Source: Cristatella mucedo (Eukaryota; Bryozoa; Phylactolaemata; Cristatellidae). Taken from it: a stretch of 64,000 nt of DNA. The position numbers were made by a program, and so were the translations under genes. The stretch is from contig WPIO01000149.1 of assembly GCA_009760855.2 (NCBI GenBank), positions 565,001 to 629,000 on the forward strand. The letters run 5' to 3'. Positions within the stretch are counted from its first letter, which is position 1. Each line of letters begins with the position of its first letter. The notes under the pieces were generated by a model, which worked only from the letters and a program-made list of their open reading frames with translations, was not told the DNA's origin and ran no database searches. Shown here one piece after another: positions 61,298 to 64,000 of the stretch.

Positions 61298-62609
61298 AGC
61301 TGCGTTCGAGGAAGGCTGGTGCTCAGCTTAAATTCTGTGTAGTCACGTGCCAATGATGCAATAGGGAGGGGGTTGGCTCAACGGGTCGGGCGTCGCATGC
61401 TTATTGGGCTGGCAGTGCAGCACACTCACGAGGCCTAGTTGTGTGCCTTGCTCGGCAACTGTGCTGACATACAAGTCACCAATACTTCCTGGTGGAATAT
61501 TGTACCTTATAATTAAATAACTGTATTATTTAATTCATGTCTTCTCATGCCAGCCCCATCGAGAAGCTGCCTTTCAGCAGGGTTAGCTGGCAGTAGCCTG
61601 AAACCTTTTACCGTCAGCAGCTTGAAGTTGGGTATCCCTCCAGAGTAGCCTGGACGATAACACTGGCTCCAACCAGAACTATTTTTCGTCTGGACCGTGG
61701 TTTCTTGCCCCCTTTTTGTCATCCTACCTGTTGCTGCTGCTTCTTCAGACTGTTAAATTCGACCAGCATTCAACGGCAGCTATTGTAGAGCTAAATCCCT
61801 TAACGCTCGCAATGTTATGACTGCCACACGTCGGAGTGATTTTAGCCGAGGCCCTGTTGTAACCTTACGCAGGACAACTACTAGCCAAGACTCTTTATCA
61901 GTGCAAGCGTTACTTTTGTGTTAATTGTGTGTTAACCCCAGCCTAACTGGTGAGCCCGGCCGACTGCAGTGAAAATACTCAATACCACAACCTGGATTGT
62001 CAAGTTCTCGAATCATATCACTAATGCTCTTTCTTCATTTTCTTTTTTCTGTTGTTTCTTTTTTTCTTAGTCTGCCGATGTACTTAAAATTCCTTTAGAG
62101 TGATGTCAGCAATCTTTGTTAAATGTTGATGTCGACTTGACACCTCATGTCTCGGACCTCTCGAAGCAGACGAGCCAGCGTGCCCAGCATGGGCCTGCCG
62201 TTGGGCTATCGTGCCCGTCGAACGCTCGGAGAGGACTTCAGGAGAAGATTCCTTGAGAATACTGCTGGGGATGACTTCCGGAGAAGACTCATCTGAGCAC
62301 GATTGAATTAATTAACACTGAGAAACAGGGGCAGACGGGGACGACAGATGAGGCGGCAATAGATTCATGCGATTAAGGGCTGGGAGCTCAGCCCCCAGCA
62401 GGATTGACCCGGTAGTGGTCACGCCTACAGGCATGTAACTCTTTATAAGTTAGGCTGACTTAACATACCCTTTGCTTCTAATTGAGCTCAGGCTATGAAA
62501 ACCTGTGGGTCTACGATAAATTGATTGTGCTGTGGTCGTTGTTAATAGTACGATGCTATTACGGATACATTTATTAAGCAACGGCGAAAGGATGCAGGGG
62601 AAGTTGGGA
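61293..62609. other. No gene recognised except one small frame
   Basis: Mostly unassigned. A tRNA-like GGTTGGCTCAACGGGTCGGG lies at about 61370. A 49-codon frame is listed separately at 62147. Confidence 0.4.
62147..62296 (+). CDS. Small open frame, 49 residues, hypothetical
   Basis: ATG at 62147 to TGA at 62294-62296, with an in-frame TGA shortly upstream. Arg-rich, with an internal near-repeat GEDFRRRFLE / GDDFRRRLI. It could be a small peptide, part of an exon, or chance; no family recognised. Confidence 0.2.
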   Translation: MSRTSRSRRASVPSMGLPLGYRARRTLGEDFRRRFLENTAGDDFRRRLI

Positions 62610-62749
62610 AGATGGAAATCGTAGCTAGTAACCGATAAATAGATTACCAATGGAATGCCGCCATATCCAAGTAAAACTCGAAATTTCATCTCACAGAACA
62701 CTGTATTCATAGTGCAGCTTCAAACTACAGCAAGTACTTCTAGTCACCA

Positions 62750-62905
62750 TGGTAAGGTGATTGCATTTCACGACCTCGATCCCGAAGTCGTGGGTTTGGC
62801 AATTTTTGATTGCCACTGAAAGCAGTGGTGATAGCAGTCAAGGCTTTTCTGTCCCTATGCAAAAGAGGGTGATAAATCAGCTAGTATTTTTACTATTATA
62901 GCCAA
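62750..62905 (+). mobile_element. SINE-T inserted in repeat copy 3
   Basis: CATGGTAAGGTGATTGC, CCCGAAGTCGTGGGTTTGGC (box B missing bases), ATTGCCACTGAAAGCAGTGG, TGATAGCAGTCAAGGC, TTTTCTGTCCCTATGC. Copies 1 and 2 of the host repeat lack it. Confidence 0.75.
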
Positions 62906-63046
62906 GCTATCGACCGGGAGCGGCCGTTGCAGACTGGTCGCTCCACCCGCCTGAAATACGCTCTCTCGGCCCACAGGCCTCCCACTCGCTCGGCCACGTG
63001 ACATCCTCCCAAGCGGACCGGCCGCCATTCTGTCGCTCCTTGCTTC

Positions 63047-63237
<191 letters not shown>

Positions 63238-64000
63238 TGCATCGAGCAGAGGTGCAGTCAAATAAAGCTGGAACTGCCAATCTAGATCAACGCCGAGGTG
63301 GGCGCGTCATAAATGTGTCAAACTACGAGAATGCATTACATATCTATTGGGTCTGTCGAACCAGCAGTCTTCGAAGAAATCACGATAAGCTCCAGGATGG
63401 AGGCTTTGCAGTAGGATGACCTCTCTAATCTTCCGGAGAAATTTGAAAGACGACCGGCGAGGAGGGCTTGAATACCGATGACCACTGGAGGCTTTTGCGG
63501 CGGCGGTGGTGGCGGCGGCCGTTGTGATCGGGAGGAAGAGCTCGAGCAGGATTCGCTGTCTTACTCGCTCGCCCGATCTTTGATTGACTGCACCCGGTCT
63601 TTAGCGTCTTCAACGACTTCTATCTGCTGCTGCATCTCGCTCCCTGGCCATGGCCGCAGCCATGGCAGCAACCTCTTGACCCATCGCCGACTGCCGTCGG
63701 TTCTATCTTAACCACTGACGGAAAACAGTCGGGTCGTCGTAGCTGGCACCTGAGATATCGCACTGGCCGAGCAGCTTTCCAGCCGCTGGCGTGGGAAACG
63801 ACTTTGTCTTCTCCTGGCCTACGAGAGTGCTTGAGTTTAGAGCGCTCGCAGGATGGCAAAATTCTTGAGCCGTAATCTCGACCCAACATTGAAGGGGGTC
63901 GCCGATTGCTGGTGCCAAATGCGGAGGGCGCTCAGCTTGCGGAATGCCAATCGCTGACTGGCGGCGCTCTCGCCGAGCCTTGAGAGCAGCACAGGCATGA

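Overview
The window is nuclear DNA from an animal, almost certainly an invertebrate. Two split genes with canonical GT..AG introns can be read, and nearly everything else is non-coding: L2/CR1-like LINE remains, tRNA-derived SINEs, a SPIN-like hAT MITE, LTR remnants, a large foldback element and many long microsatellites ((GA)n, (CA)n, (CAG)n, (GGA)n, (CGG)n). There is no bacterial gene organisation. The host lineage cannot be fixed from the sequence.

0.1-13.4 kb, minus strand: the 5' part of a cadherin gene. Six exons, four of them shorter than 110 bases, join in frame into EC1, EC2 and the start of EC3. The closest family I recognise is protocadherin-15/Cad99C. The gene runs off the left edge; the signal-peptide exon was not found. 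Its introns hold microsatellites, SINEs and LINE tails. 11.9-19.9 kb is a very CpG- and CGG-rich block around and upstream of the first visible exons and may be the promoter region. Smaller GC-rich blocks lie at 24.1-26.4 and 27.6-29.6 kb.

20-40 kb: no recognised gene. It holds SINEs, a (GGA)n tract with a minisatellite, a (CAG)~38 tract, a LINE-B copy with a LINE-A copy nested inside it, and a 3.5-kb foldback element (33595-37108) with long terminal inverted repeats and degenerate ~170-bp internal repeats.

40.58-45.37 kb, plus strand: a complete three-exon gene for the 4'-phosphopantetheinyl transferase AASDHPPT, 317 residues, with LINE-A and SINE copies in intron 1 and a SINE in intron 2.

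45.4-64 kb: a transposon graveyard. It contains LINE-A and LINE-B tails, a partial second copy of the foldback element, a solo LTR inside a LINE-B copy, an hAT transposase remnant, two copies of an unknown repeat (one carrying a SPIN-like MITE, the other an empty site) and three copies of a ~1-kb repeat with an internal pyrimidine/(CT)n tract.

The two genes show no functional link. The cadherin would act at the cell surface, the transferase in the cytosol, activating carrier-protein domains. The most striking material is the layered transposon record, where nested copies and empty sites allow insertions to be ordered.
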